From positions 1 through 64,000 of the forward strand of contig CAUYUJ010019374.1 of assembly GCA_963575745.1 (NCBI GenBank): a DNA stretch of 64,000 nucleotides. The letters are read 5' to 3'. The position numbers and the translations under genes were made by a program. Positions 33,421 through 43,185 of the stretch are shown piece by piece. Source of the stretch: Prorocentrum cordatum (Eukaryota; Sar; Dinophyceae; Prorocentrales; Prorocentraceae). Each line of letters begins with the position of its first letter. Position 1 is the first letter of the stretch. Below the pieces are notes generated by a model. The model saw nothing but the letters and a program-made list of their open reading frames with translations. It was not told the DNA's origin and searched no databases.

Positions 33421-33563
33421 GCACAGACACAAACAAACGTCGATTCCTAGGAAACTATTTCAACTATAGCAAGTGGGAGGGAAGACGAAGACCAAGCAAA
33501 TATTCAAAAATATGGGGGATCCTGGATTCTTGTCTAGTCATTTATGTGTTCCTGGGCCCCTGC
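33421..33563. mobile_element. Dispersed element D, copy 4
   Basis: gcacagacacaaacaaacg at the left and ttcctgggcccctgcag at the right. The interior has caagtgggagggaagacgaa as in copy 2. Confidence 0.7.
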
Positions 33564-34558
33564 AGAAAAGTCTATTTCGAAAACGAATGCAAATGTCCCC
33601 CCTCGTTTGCAACATCATGCCCCCGCGCACCGTCGCGCGAGCTCGCGCGGCCTGGCTCATCGGATGCCGGACTTGTTCGGTCGCGATCGGCAGCGACCGA
33701 TCGGCACTGCAAGTCGGTCGCGACAGATCGGGCACGACCGATCGGCCGCAACCGAGTCTGAAGCACATCGGTCGCGACTGGTACTGGGATCTTGTGGCCT
33801 TCGTCCCATCCCAGCACCTTGCCCTGGGTCGTGGCCAGAGGTCTCTTGGAGTCTCGTTGAGGCCTCACAGTGGCCTCTCGGGGGGCCCGTTCGGAGGCTC
33901 CTGGGGGCTTATTGGGAGCATCTGGGGGTATCTTGGGCGCCTCTTCGTGACCTACACCTCGAGGACATGTTACTGGTCAATTGCGCAAGGTATAATTACT
34001 CTGTCGGGCAGCTGCTCTGGGCCGACCGGGCCTTCCCAGGCCGCACTCTTAAACAGTGGTCGGGGAGGGTTGTTCAGGAATTGGAGGTCACTGTCTGCCC
34101 CGCAACGCGCCTCTATTCTGCGCTCATCTGAACATGAGCACATCGGTCGCGGCCAGTACCCGAATCAAGTGGCCTTCGCCCCATCCCGCCACCCTCCTAG
34201 TGGCCTCTCGGGGGGTCTGTTTGGAGGCTCCTGGGGGCGTATTGTGAGCATCTGGGGGTATCTTGGGCGCCTCTTCGTGACCTACTTCTCGAGAACAGAT
34301 TGCTCGTTAAGTGTGTAATTGCGTAAGGTATAGCTTGTCAGGCAGCGGCTCAGGGCCGACCGGGCCTTCCCAGGCCACACTCTTCAACACCGGTCGGGGA
34401 GGGTGGTATAGGACTAGGCGTTCACTGTCTGCCCCGCAACATGCCTCTGGTCTGCGCGCATCTGAACGTGAGGCCCCGTATGGCATCGCCTGGTTTTGAG
34501 GCTCCCGCGTTCTCTTCACAACACCGCACAACTGTTGCACATCTAGTGATTGCCACCG

Positions 34559-34607
34559 CGTAACTTTTTGGCTCAAGCCAGATTAGCCTAAGCCACCTTG
34601 GGCCGAA
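34559..34607 (+). other. Spliced-leader relic cluster, unit 6
   Basis: Bases 34559-34577 (cgtaactttttggctcaag) are a 19-base variant of the SL core, followed by ccagattagcctaag and ccaccttgggccgaa, the two older relic blocks. Confidence 0.78.
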
Positions 34608-34674
34608 GAGCTTGCTGAAGTGCTACGCGTTGCTTCCATGATCTCCGATTCATTTGGGGACGGGGCTGCGCTGT

Positions 34675-36144
34675 ATGCGCCTGCCCTGTGTGAGAGCACG
34701 CCCTGGATATGGTCTTGCCTACGCGAGCGCCTGCTCATTTTACCCCCGGCGTTTCTCTACATCATCGACGGGGGCGGCTGCGGTAAGTTGCCACGGTCGC
34801 ATTCGAAGCAATAATGGAATCATCACTTGGGGTTGTTTGAACGATGCAGGATACTACACTACCCGGATTGGTGGAAGCCCTAATCTTGTGCATCGATTGG
34901 TGGCCCATGCTTTCTTGGGGCCACCGCCCTCGACGCAGCATTGCGATGTTAATCACAAGGACCGTGATCGTGGCAACAACCATGTTAATAATTTGGAGTT
35001 CGTCACCCGTTCCGAGAATGTCTTGCATTCATACGCAGCGAACAGCACTCGCAGAACTTCCAGAGATGCACTCTCCAAACCGGTCCTCAGCAGATGGGCT
35101 GGACAAGGTCGTTGGACCGATCATTCCTCTGGGATCCTAGCATCCCTCGAAACGGGCGTTAATCGCGGACACATCTGGATGTGTTGCCAGGGCAGGACAA
35201 TTTCAGCAAAAGGGTATGAGTTCAAATATGGAACACCAATCGTTCCTCCATATTTGCCAGGCGAGGAGTGGCGTCCTGCCTTACACCCATGCACAGCCAG
35301 AGAGCTATCGACCTGGGAGGTCAGCTCCCACGGACGACTAAAATCCTCTCGCGGAGTGGTCTCCTACGGCTCGCAGACTTTAGCTGGTTATCGTGTTGCA
35401 GGAATTACAACCGACGGTCGGCAAACAACTCATTACGTACATCGACTCGTCGCCCGAGCGTTTTTATGGCAACCATTTTCCTCAGAAAATCTCGTGGTCA
35501 ATCACATCGACGGCAATAAAGGAAATAATTCCAAAAGTAATTTAGAATATGTGACTCGTTCGCAGAACTCGCTCGTTTCAAAGAAATGGTGGCTTGGACG
35601 CGCAAGTGCTGGAGTAACAAAGTCGAAACCTGTATGGGGACGGCTAGTTGGATCGGAGTCATGGGAGTGGTACGCATCGATGGCCGAAGCCGCGCGCCTT
35701 TTGGGCTTGAATGGTGGCAATATATCGCGTTGCTGCCGTGGGATCGCGCGACGCGCTGGTCGTTACGAGTTCAAGTTTGCAGATTCGACAGTCCCCAGTG
35801 TGTTGCCAGGCGAGGTGTGGCGCGAGATCCCGCAGTGCTTGTTAACGAGAAAGCCGCGAGTACCCTTCGCCACTCGCTGCTTCACACGTGCAGATCGTGC
35901 TACACCATGCTTCTTCCAGACCTCCCAGGAGCTGCCTCCTGATATTTGTTGCAGCTCTCCTCGCCGCCGCCGCCGCCCCCTCCCCCGCCCGGGCCCATCC
36001 GCTCGCCAGCCGTGCGCTTTAATTCCGTCGGCGCGTGCCGCCGCGCGCGCTCCGGAGTGGGCGCCGCCCAAGGGGGGGGGCGGTGGCCACAGCGGAGGGA
36101 TGCCGCAGGTCGGAGGCCCGAGTCACCGGGGCTGGGGGTGGTGA
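34675..36144 (+). CDS. HNH-6: intact double HNH protein, long C-terminal read-through
   Basis: 489 residues from ATG 34675. Module 1: VSCHGRIRS, VHRLVAHAFL, DVNHKDRDRGNNHVNN. Module 2: EEWRPALH, VSSHGRLKS, VVNHIDGNKGNN, and a NUMOD1 stretch with EAARLLGL and YEFKFADS. Compared with siblings, several changes are silent (gatgttaatcac for gatgtgaatcac; ccgccctcg for ccgccttcg), which hints at past selection on the protein. Beyond about residue 394 the frame continues through Arg/Pro-rich repeat DNA to 36144, which is unlikely to be a natural domain. The downstream block is shared with unit 3. Confidence 0.75.
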   Translation: MRLPCVRARPGYGLAYASACSFYPRRFSTSSTGAAAVSCHGRIRSNNGIITWGCLNDAGYYTTRIGGSPNLVHRLVAHAFLGPPPSTQHCDVNHKDRDRGNNHVNNLEFVTRSENVLHSYAANSTRRTSRDALSKPVLSRWAGQGRWTDHSSGILASLETGVNRGHIWMCCQGRTISAKGYEFKYGTPIVPPYLPGEEWRPALHPCTARELSTWEVSSHGRLKSSRGVVSYGSQTLAGYRVAGITTDGRQTTHYVHRLVARAFLWQPFSSENLVVNHIDGNKGNNSKSNLEYVTRSQNSLVSKKWWLGRASAGVTKSKPVWGRLVGSESWEWYASMAEAARLLGLNGGNISRCCRGIARRAGRYEFKFADSTVPSVLPGEVWREIPQCLLTRKPRVPFATRCFTRADRATPCFFQTSQELPPDICCSSPRRRRRPLPRPGPSARQPCALIPSARAAARAPEWAPPKGGGGGHSGGMPQVGGPSHRGWGW

Positions 36145-36174
36145 GGGGTAGCTCCTGGTTCGTGCCTCGGGTCG

Positions 36175-36376
36175 GGACGACCGACATGGGCACGGAAAGA
36201 GTGGGCGCGTTGCCCAAGGGCAGTTCCTGCTCTATTTGAGCAGGACTCCCTGTCCGCGCCGCCGCGGATGCTGTTCTTTGAAGACAGCAAGCCGCCTGCC
36301 CAGCAGCGGCCGCTGCATGTCTTGGAGAGCATGTGTTGTTGGGCATTGTACAATGTTGTTTCCGAATTCGGCGTCC
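36175..36376. mobile_element. MITE family 2, array copy
   Basis: Nearly the same as 20969-21171 and more diverged from 5592-5798. It includes tgttgttgggcattgtacaa and ends ggcgtcc. Confidence 0.65.
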
Positions 36377-36567
36377 AAATCGGGGACCCAACGCGAAATT
36401 ACCCTGGACTGGGGTTATCTGAGATATTCGGGCATCAAACCGTTCCCGAAACATGGGGGTTGGGGACGTGGTCAGGGGGTAGCTCCTGGTTCGTGCGTCG
36501 GGGGCCCGAACCAGAGCTAGTCTCGGGGGGGGGGCCGACTTACGAGCCCCAGATCGGCGGAGAGCCC

Positions 36568-36740
36568 GGGGGGGAAGTGACAAGGAGCAAGCCTTCCCAG
36601 AAGGCTCGGACGTCCCCTGGCCTTCCGAGAAGTTTCTCCTAAGCCACCCGGAGACGTAGAGAGCCTCTCGGAAGGCGCGAGGGCGTCCGAGAAGCCCCGC
36701 CGCCTTCGAGAAGGCCTTTTCCTTCTCACTTCCCCCCGCC
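36568..36740. mobile_element. Foldback element family 4, copy
   Basis: The left arm (ggggggaagtgacaaggag) and right arm (ccttctcacttccccccgcc) are inverted repeats with a few mismatches. Confidence 0.72.
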
Positions 36741-38804
36741 GGGCGTGCCGCCAAATTTGGTTTTGGGTCAAAACTCGGGTCTCTGGCCGCCGTTCGGGAC
36801 GATCCGGGCACCCCCAGAACGCCCTCGGCGAGGCGCAGCTGCTGGCAAGCATCCCAGGGCTTAAAATTCGCAGACGAAAACGCAAGAAAAAACCCTAACC
36901 TCGAACCGCCGACCAGAGGCCGACCACGAAGGAGGACACGCCGGGGCTGCAAAAGCATCGGGGCGTCGGAGATGTGGGCCCCCCTCCGACGTCGCAGAGC
37001 ACAGCACGGGACGGGCCCGGGCACCAGGGGGCACACCGCCGCGCAGCCGCGGCCTGCGCCGGGCCTCTGGCGGCGCAGAGGGCGCGCCGCCGCGCGGGGG
37101 GCGCAACGGCGCGCTCGTGGGCGCGGGCTGCGCACGGCGGCGCGGGCAGCCAGGCGCTTTCGCACAGGGCAGCGGCACCTCGCCCACCTGTCGGCGGTTC
37201 AGAGGTGGAGTCCTGAGGGATGGGGTCCTGAGGACGAGGTGCCTCGCACAGTGCAGATCCACCCCTGGAGAGAGGTTGAAGCATTCGATGACAAAGTTCA
37301 ATGGGTGTTGGTATGAAGTCGCGAATGGTGGAGGACATATGGTGTACCTCCAATTGGTGGCGGCAGGCATATGGTGCCCACCATGTCCCGTCCACAGGGA
37401 CATATGGTGTACCTGTCCCGGGGAAGCGTGAGACTCGAGCAAGCCGGAACTCGGTTGTGCCGACGTTTTTTGATGAGCGCGTCTTGGAGTTTGGCGGTCC
37501 GGTGTCCGTGGAATGTGTGCAGCGGGAGCGCGCGTCAAGTTTCAGATTGGGTCTCGCCATTTTCGTTGATGGCCCCGTCGGGCCCGAGCCCTAGTCTTAC
37601 GTCTCCCCGATCGATTGTCGGCGGTTCAGAGGTGGGGTCCTGAGGGATGGGGTCCTAAAGGACGAGGTGCCTCGCACAGTGCAGATCCACCCCTGGACCT
37701 CGGCCTGTCCTCGGGACCCCATCCCTCAGGCCATCATCTCTGAACCACCGGCACAAGTGGGCGACGCAAGAAAGCGGGGTCGTCTGCGCCGACATTGGCG
37801 CGCAAACTGCCCGCGGAAGGCCGCGCGACGGCGCCCTCGTCTCCACTGCAGCGCGCCGCGCGGGCGGCCCGCGTGAGCCGCCGCGTGAGGTCGCTGTGCC
37901 ACCTCGCGCAAGGCCCGTGCCTTGATCGTCGCTCCAGTGGGCGAGGGAGGGGCCCGCTCCGGCGGCAGAGCTCGGCCGAGCTCGGGCACGAGCCAGGTCC
38001 CACTCGGCCCCTGGCCACGGCCAGGAGCACCAGGGCCTCGGACCGGGACCACAAACTCTTGCGCGCAGCCGGCCCCGGGGGCAGCCCCTCCAGGGGAACC
38101 GCGCGGCGCGCCGCCGAACCGACGTCTGCGCGATCGAAGATTTGCAACATCATGCCCCCCGCGCACCCTCCGCGGAGGGGCGCCACGCCGTCGCGCGAGC
38201 TCGCGCGGCCCGGCTCATCGGATGCCGGACTCTGTCGGTCGCGATCGGCAGCGACCGATCGGCATTCCAAATCGGTCGCGGCCGATCGCACGCGACCTGT
38301 CGAACGCAACCGAGTTTGAAGCACATCGGTCGCGACTGGTACCAGAATCTAGTGGCCTTCGTCCTATCCCGAGACCCTGCCCTGGGTCGTGGCCAGAGGT
38401 CTCCTGGAGTCTCGTTGAGGCCTCCTAGTGGCCTCTCGGGGAGCCTCTTGGGAGGCTCCTGGGGGCGTATTTGGGAGCATCTGGGGGTACCTTGGGCGCC
38501 TCTTCGCGACCTACACCTCGAGAACAGATTGCTGGTCACGACGGCGAGGGTCAAGTGTGTGCTTGCGCAAGGTATAGCTTGTCAGGCAGCGGCCCTGGGC
38601 CGGCCCGGCCTTCCCAGGCCACATTCTCAAACACCGGCCGGGGAGGGTGGTGAGGAATAGGCGGTCACTACTGTCTGCCCTGCCACGCGCCGCCGTTCTG
38701 CGTTCATCTACACAGACGGCCCCGTATGGCATCGCCTGGTTTTGAGGCTCCCGCGTTCTCGTCACAACACCGCACAGCTGTTGCACGTCTAGTGATTGCC
38801 ACTG

Positions 38805-38853
38805 CGTACCCTTTGGGCTCAAGCTGGCATGGCCTAAGCCACCTTGGGCCGAA
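38805..38853 (+). other. Spliced-leader relic cluster, unit 7
   Basis: cgtaccctttgggctcaag (38805-38823), then ctggcatggcctaag (38824-38838) and ccaccttgggccgaa (38839-38853), almost the same as the unit 5 cluster. Confidence 0.75.
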
Positions 38854-38920
38854 GAGCTTGCTGAAGTGCTACGAATTGCTTCCATGATCTCCGAATCAAT
38901 TGGGGCCGGGGCTGCGCTGT

Positions 38921-40585
38921 ATGCGCCTGCCCTGTGTGAGAGCACGCCCTGGTTCTGGTCTTGCCTGCTCGAGTGCCTGCTCATTTTACCCCCGGCGTTT
39001 CTCTATACCGTCGACGGGGGCGGCTGCCGTCAGTTCCCACGGTCGCATTCGAAGCAAGAATGGAATCATCACTTGGGGTTGTTTGACCGATGCAGGATAC
39101 TACGTTACCCGGGTTGGTGGAAGCCCTAATCTTGTGCATCGATTGGTGGCCCATGCTTTCTTGGGGCCACCGCCTTCGACGCAGCATTGCGATGTGAATC
39201 ACAAGGACCGTGATCGTGGCAACAACCATGTTGATAATTTGGAGTTCGTCACACGTTCCGAGAACATCTTCCATTCATATGCAGCGAACCGCACTCGCAG
39301 AACTTCCGGAGATGCACTCTCCAAACCGGTCCTTAGCAGATGGGGTGGACAAGGTCGCTGGATCGATCACTCCTCTGGGCGCCTAGCGTCCCTCGAAACG
39401 GGCGTTGATCCTAGACAAATCCACAGCTGTTGCAAGGGCAGGATCATGTCAGCAAAGGGGTATGAGTTCAAATATGGAGCACCCATCGTTCCGCCATGTT
39501 TGCCAGGCGAGGAGTGGCGTCCTGCCTTACACCCATGCACAGGCTCAGAGCTTTCGACCTGGGAGGTCAGCTCCCATGGACGAGTGAAAACTGCTCGCGG
39601 ATTGGTTTCCTACGGCTCGCAGAATTTAGCCGGCTATCGTCTTACAGGAATTTCAATCGACGGTCAGCAAACAAATCATCTCGTGCATCGACTCGTCGCC
39701 CGAGCTTTTTTATGGCAACCATTTTACTCAGAAGATCTCGTGGTCAATCACATCGACGGCAATAGAGGAAATAATGTCAAAAGTAATTTAGAATATGTGA
39801 CTCGGTCGCAGAACTCGCTCCTTTCAAAGAAATGGTGGCTTGGACGCTCAAGTTCCGGAGTAGTAAGGTCGAAACCTATATGGGGACGGATAGTTGGATC
39901 GGAGTCATGGAAGTGGTACGCATCGATGACCGAAGCCGCGCGCCTTTTGGGCCTGACGGTTGGCAGTATATCGCGTTGCTGCAATGGGATCACGCGACGC
40001 GACGGTAGTTACGAGTTCAAGTTTGCAGATTCGGCAGTCCCCAGTGTGTTGCCAGGAGAGGTGTGGCGCGAGATGCCGCAGTGCTTGTTAACGGAAAAGC
40101 CCCGCGTACCCTTCGCCACTCGCTGCTTCACACGCGCAGATGGTGCCACAGTGCTCTGCTTCCAGACCTCCCAGGAGCTGCCTCCTGATATGTTTTGCAG
40201 CTCTCCTCGCCGCCGCCGCCCCCTCCCCCGCCCGGGCCCATCCGCTCGCCAGCCCTGCGCTTCAGTCCGTCGGCACGTGTCGCCTCGCGCGCTCCGGTGT
40301 GGGCGCCGCCCCAACGGGGGGCCTCCCAAAGGGGGGGGGGCGGCCTGCGCGGGGGGGGCGGAGGCCACAGCGGAGCGGTGCCAAAGCTCGGAGCCCCGAG
40401 CCATCGGGGCTGGGCCCCGACCCCCGCGGGTCATGACAGAATCAGGCCGGGCCGTGTTGCGCTGTTTTCGGCCGCTGGAGGCCTTCACCAGGCCTCGGGA
40501 CCGTCAGGAAACGACTCGGGGCGAACAACCGGTCCAGGGGAAGGGGTCCAGGCCTCTGAGGGCGCACGTCATGAGTAATGTATGA
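38921..40585 (+). CDS. HNH-7: intact double HNH protein, longest read-through
   Basis: 554 residues from ATG 38921. Module 1: VSSHGRIRSKNG, VHRLVAHAFL, DVNHKDRDRGNNHVDN, LSKPVLSRW. Module 2: EEWRPALH, VSSHGRVKT, VVNHIDGNRGNN, SKPIWGRIVGS, CCNGITRRDGSYEFKF. The conserved part ends at about residue 394; the remaining 160 residues are translated GC-rich tail and dispersed repeat, so they are probably not functional. The SL relic is 98 bases upstream of the start. The overlapping frame from ATG 38884 is also open. The retrogene described at 41785 lies 1.2 kb downstream in the same orientation. Confidence 0.74.
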   Translation: MRLPCVRARPGSGLACSSACSFYPRRFSIPSTGAAAVSSHGRIRSKNGIITWGCLTDAGYYVTRVGGSPNLVHRLVAHAFLGPPPSTQHCDVNHKDRDRGNNHVDNLEFVTRSENIFHSYAANRTRRTSGDALSKPVLSRWGGQGRWIDHSSGRLASLETGVDPRQIHSCCKGRIMSAKGYEFKYGAPIVPPCLPGEEWRPALHPCTGSELSTWEVSSHGRVKTARGLVSYGSQNLAGYRLTGISIDGQQTNHLVHRLVARAFLWQPFYSEDLVVNHIDGNRGNNVKSNLEYVTRSQNSLLSKKWWLGRSSSGVVRSKPIWGRIVGSESWKWYASMTEAARLLGLTVGSISRCCNGITRRDGSYEFKFADSAVPSVLPGEVWREMPQCLLTEKPRVPFATRCFTRADGATVLCFQTSQELPPDMFCSSPRRRRPLPRPGPSARQPCASVRRHVSPRALRCGRRPNGGPPKGGGAACAGGAEATAERCQSSEPRAIGAGPRPPRVMTESGRAVLRCFRPLEAFTRPRDRQETTRGEQPVQGKGSRPLRAHVMSNV

Positions 40586-41712
40586 CGTCTGGGGTCTGGC
40601 GGGGTGGTGAGGGGCAGCTCCTGGTTCGTGCCTCGGGGGCCCAAAGCAGAGTTACCTCGGGCCAGGGCTATTCCGAAGAAATCGGGCATCCAACCATTCC
40701 CGGGTCATGGGAGTTGGGGATGCGGTCAAGGGGTAATTCTTGGCTCGTGCGCGGGGGGCCCGAATTGGAGTTATCCCGGGCCAGAGTCATCCTGGATATC
40801 TCGAGCGTCTAAGAATCTCGAAGACATGAATCATTGAATTTCAAGGACGACAAAAATTGCATGCAGGTCGTATTTGTGGGCACCGCGCGGATTTCTTGGC
40901 TCTCGAAAAGCGGAGCCGTGAATGGGGAGGGCCACGAAACGAAAGAGTACTCAAGCTGTGACCGCGCGCTCCTTTCTGCCTGGCCTCCGCCCGCGCCACA
41001 AAGACCTGTAGTCAGATCCGAGCCTCGACAACTTCGGAGCGCGCGTGCTTGCACATGCACGCGCAATGGCCTGCGGCAGGCCGTGCGGTAGTTACCCTTC
41101 TCTTTCCCCCCCACATATCCAACTTCTTCCGATGCGCAGCCCCGGAGGTGTCGACCCCTTCCCTGCGGGTAATCTTTCGCCCTGGATCCATCTCCGATGG
41201 TCCCGGGGGGCCCGTTTCACGAGCCTCTCCGAGGGCTCGGAAGTCCCTTGGCCTTCGGAGAAGCTTCCTGAGCCTTTTCCGAAGACAGAAACCTCTCAGA
41301 AGGTGCGAGGGCTTCTGAGAAGCCCCGCCGCCTTCTGAGAAGGCCTTCTAGTTCTCACTTCCCCCCCGGGCGCACCGCCGGGCCGTTCTAGACGATCTGG
41401 GCACCCTGGGACCGCCATCGGCGAGGCGCAGCTGCTGGCAAGCATCCCGGGGCTGGGAAACCACCGAGAGCCGACGAAAACGCTTGAGAACACCTCGAGC
41501 CTCGAACCGCCGGCCAGAGGCCGAACACGAAGGGAGACACGCCGGGCCTGAAAAAATATCGGGCCGTCGGAGATCTGGGCCCGTGGTCGGTTTTTTATTC
41601 GTTGTTTAGCCGATCGGCGCGGGCCCTCGCACCCTCCTCTCCCCACCCTCCCCTGGCTGGAGTAGATCTTGGCTGTTTTTGGCGCCTGCTTCGAGCAGGT
41701 AAAGCCTCCCCC

Positions 41713-41731
41713 ATAATGGACGCACTGCTGC
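41713..41731. repeat. Target-site duplication, left copy
   Basis: ataatggacgcactgctgc, identical to 43167-43185. It ends exactly one base before the SL relic of the retrogene begins. Confidence 0.88.
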
Positions 41732-41752
41732 CTGTAGCCATTTTGGCTCAAG
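41732..41752 (+). other. Spliced-leader relic of the SGNH retrogene
   Basis: ctgtagccattttggctcaa followed by g, matching the dinoflagellate SL 3' 21 bases at 20 positions. No second relic follows, unlike the HNH family, suggesting a single round of recycling. Confidence 0.92.
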
Positions 41753-41784
41753 GCCCAATAATTTAGATTCACAATCGAGATCAT

Positions 41785-42732
41785 ATGCTTGCGTCTTCCA
41801 TGGTCTGCACGACGATGATTCGCGTGGGATGTTTGGTGGTCTGTGCCGCTGTGGCGAGCGGGCTCCATGCCGACACGGGCGCCCTGACCCAGCTCCGGGG
41901 TTCCAATCATTCGGTCCTCATCCTGGGATGCTCTGTAGACAGGAACGCCGTGGAGAGGTTCTGCGGCAAGGTCGACAGGTTTTACCGCGTGGGGTGCTAC
42001 GACGAGGAGCGCCAGCTCAACATCGGCTTCGTCTTCCACCCCGGGGTGGGCATCAACGGTGACCTGCAGCCGCCCTTTTACAACCGCACCCAGTGGGGCT
42101 CCAACATAGGGCAGCCTATATCCGACGACAAGGTCCTGCGCAAGTGGTCCTCGAGCATGGTGGGAGAGCTGTTCCCCGACATGGTCGTGGTGGACAGCTC
42201 CCTGTGGGACCTGTCGACCTGGGCCTCGTGGGGCATGAGAAACGTGACGGCAGACCGGCTGCGCCAGTGGGGCATGCGTGATCTGAGGAATGAATTGGCC
42301 CGCGTGTCCGAGGCATACAACAAGAGCCGCATCGTCTTCAGGACTGCGCCCGCAGTGTACAAGACAAAGTGGGTCGTTGGTGACGCAGGACAAGTGTACA
42401 AGGATGTGGCGGCAATCTCGAATGATGGAATCCGCATGATGCAGAGGGAGCTGAGGAAGCACATCAAGGGTGGCAAGCTGTACGGCAAGTACGAGGTGAT
42501 CGACTACAGCCAGATCATGGACGATCTTATCCAGGAGCGCGGGGCCGACGATCCGTCCCTGTGGCTGAAGGACGGGTACCATCCCAGTGCGGAGCCCTCC
42601 CGACGCTACCTCAACGAGATCTTCCGCCTCATGGACCTGGCGACGGTGGAGAAGAAGGTGGAGGTGGACGGCTTCCGGCGGCGGTGGGCGGCGGCCGCTG
42701 GCGACAGGGACGAGGCGGGCGATCTGCCGTGA
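41785..42732 (+). CDS. Secreted SGNH/PC-esterase-like hydrolase, intronless retrogene
   Basis: 315 residues. Residues 1-28 form a signal peptide (hydrophobic GCLVVCAAVASG). Block I is VLILGCSVDRN with the candidate nucleophile Ser50; the usual GDS is GCS here. VVVDSSLWDLSTW (about 134-146) resembles the NSGLWDL block of PC-esterase and Pmr5/Cas1-type SGNH proteins. KDGYHPS supplies a DxxH pair (Asp263, His266), the usual catalytic Asp and His. Four N-glycosylation sequons (Asn41, 100, 153, 179) agree with passage through the secretory route. Substrate is unknown; relatives remove or transfer acetyl groups on glycans. The first ATG after the SL relic was taken as start. The frame is fully open, so the copy may be active or recent. 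Whether a promoter was captured is unknown. Confidence 0.82.
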   Translation: MLASSMVCTTMIRVGCLVVCAAVASGLHADTGALTQLRGSNHSVLILGCSVDRNAVERFCGKVDRFYRVGCYDEERQLNIGFVFHPGVGINGDLQPPFYNRTQWGSNIGQPISDDKVLRKWSSSMVGELFPDMVVVDSSLWDLSTWASWGMRNVTADRLRQWGMRDLRNELARVSEAYNKSRIVFRTAPAVYKTKWVVGDAGQVYKDVAAISNDGIRMMQRELRKHIKGGKLYGKYEVIDYSQIMDDLIQERGADDPSLWLKDGYHPSAEPSRRYLNEIFRLMDLATVEKKVEVDGFRRRWAAAAGDRDEAGDLP

Positions 42733-43166
42733 GCGCTGCGGCAATTCCCTCGCCAGCCCGATTGCCCGAATTGTGAAGATGGGCCCGGTGGTTCTCACTT
42801 CACTGGAAATAAACAGCTTCTCGGATCGGCGCCGAGCTCCCTTCCCCGGAGGCGCGCCCCCGCGCCAGGGGCGGCGCTGAGGGTGCATAAACCTACACTG
42901 TTTCATGTTGTCCCAGCTTGTTAGTGCATGCAGCGGTTCACCTATTCCAGGTTGGCTATAGTAGGCTCTTGGGTTTGGATGTGTGTCTCCCGCCTCCTCG
43001 GCCTCCTCCTTCGTCGTCGTCGTCGTCCTCCTCCTCCTCCTCCGGCGGATGTGGAAGCAATCTGTTTTAGCAGTTTGAACGCCAGTTTGGGCGCACACTG
43101 CTTTATTAACAGTTTTAACGCCGGCTGCGCGGCAACTGCTGGCCAGGTGTTGGTTCCGTGAAAAAA

Positions 43167-43185
43167 ATAATGGACGCACTGCTGC
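43167..43185. repeat. Target-site duplication, right copy
   Basis: ataatggacgcactgctgc directly after the oligo(A) run, identical to 41713-41731. Confidence 0.88.

Larger units (their letters stand above)
32190..36979 (+). repeat. Array unit 6
   Basis: Order: block B (truncated at its left), block C (about 32636), an inserted TIR-bounded satellite element (32832-33370), element D (33421), palindrome block (about 33680-33783), block F and a partial repeat of it (about 34140-34300), SL relics (34559), intact HNH-6, GC-rich tail, MITE family 2 (36175) and a foldback element (36568). Confidence 0.8.
41732..43166 (+). mobile_element. Complete processed retrocopy of an SL-trans-spliced mRNA
   Basis: The 1435-base insert starts with 21 bases of spliced leader (41732-41752) that differ from the canonical SL only by T for C at the second base. 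It has a 32-base 5' UTR, an intronless coding region (41785-42732) and a 3' UTR of about 428 bases, and ends in a short run of As (43161-43166). Identical 19-base direct repeats flank it. These are the expected marks of LINE-type target-primed insertion of a mature mRNA. The only complication is a foldback MITE fragment in the 3' UTR (about 42824-42880). Confidence 0.88.

Noticed and set aside
35900-37165. 421-codon minus-strand frame
   Set aside because: It spans MITE, foldback element and block B of the array; the same blocks give other products in other units, so it is not conserved as protein.
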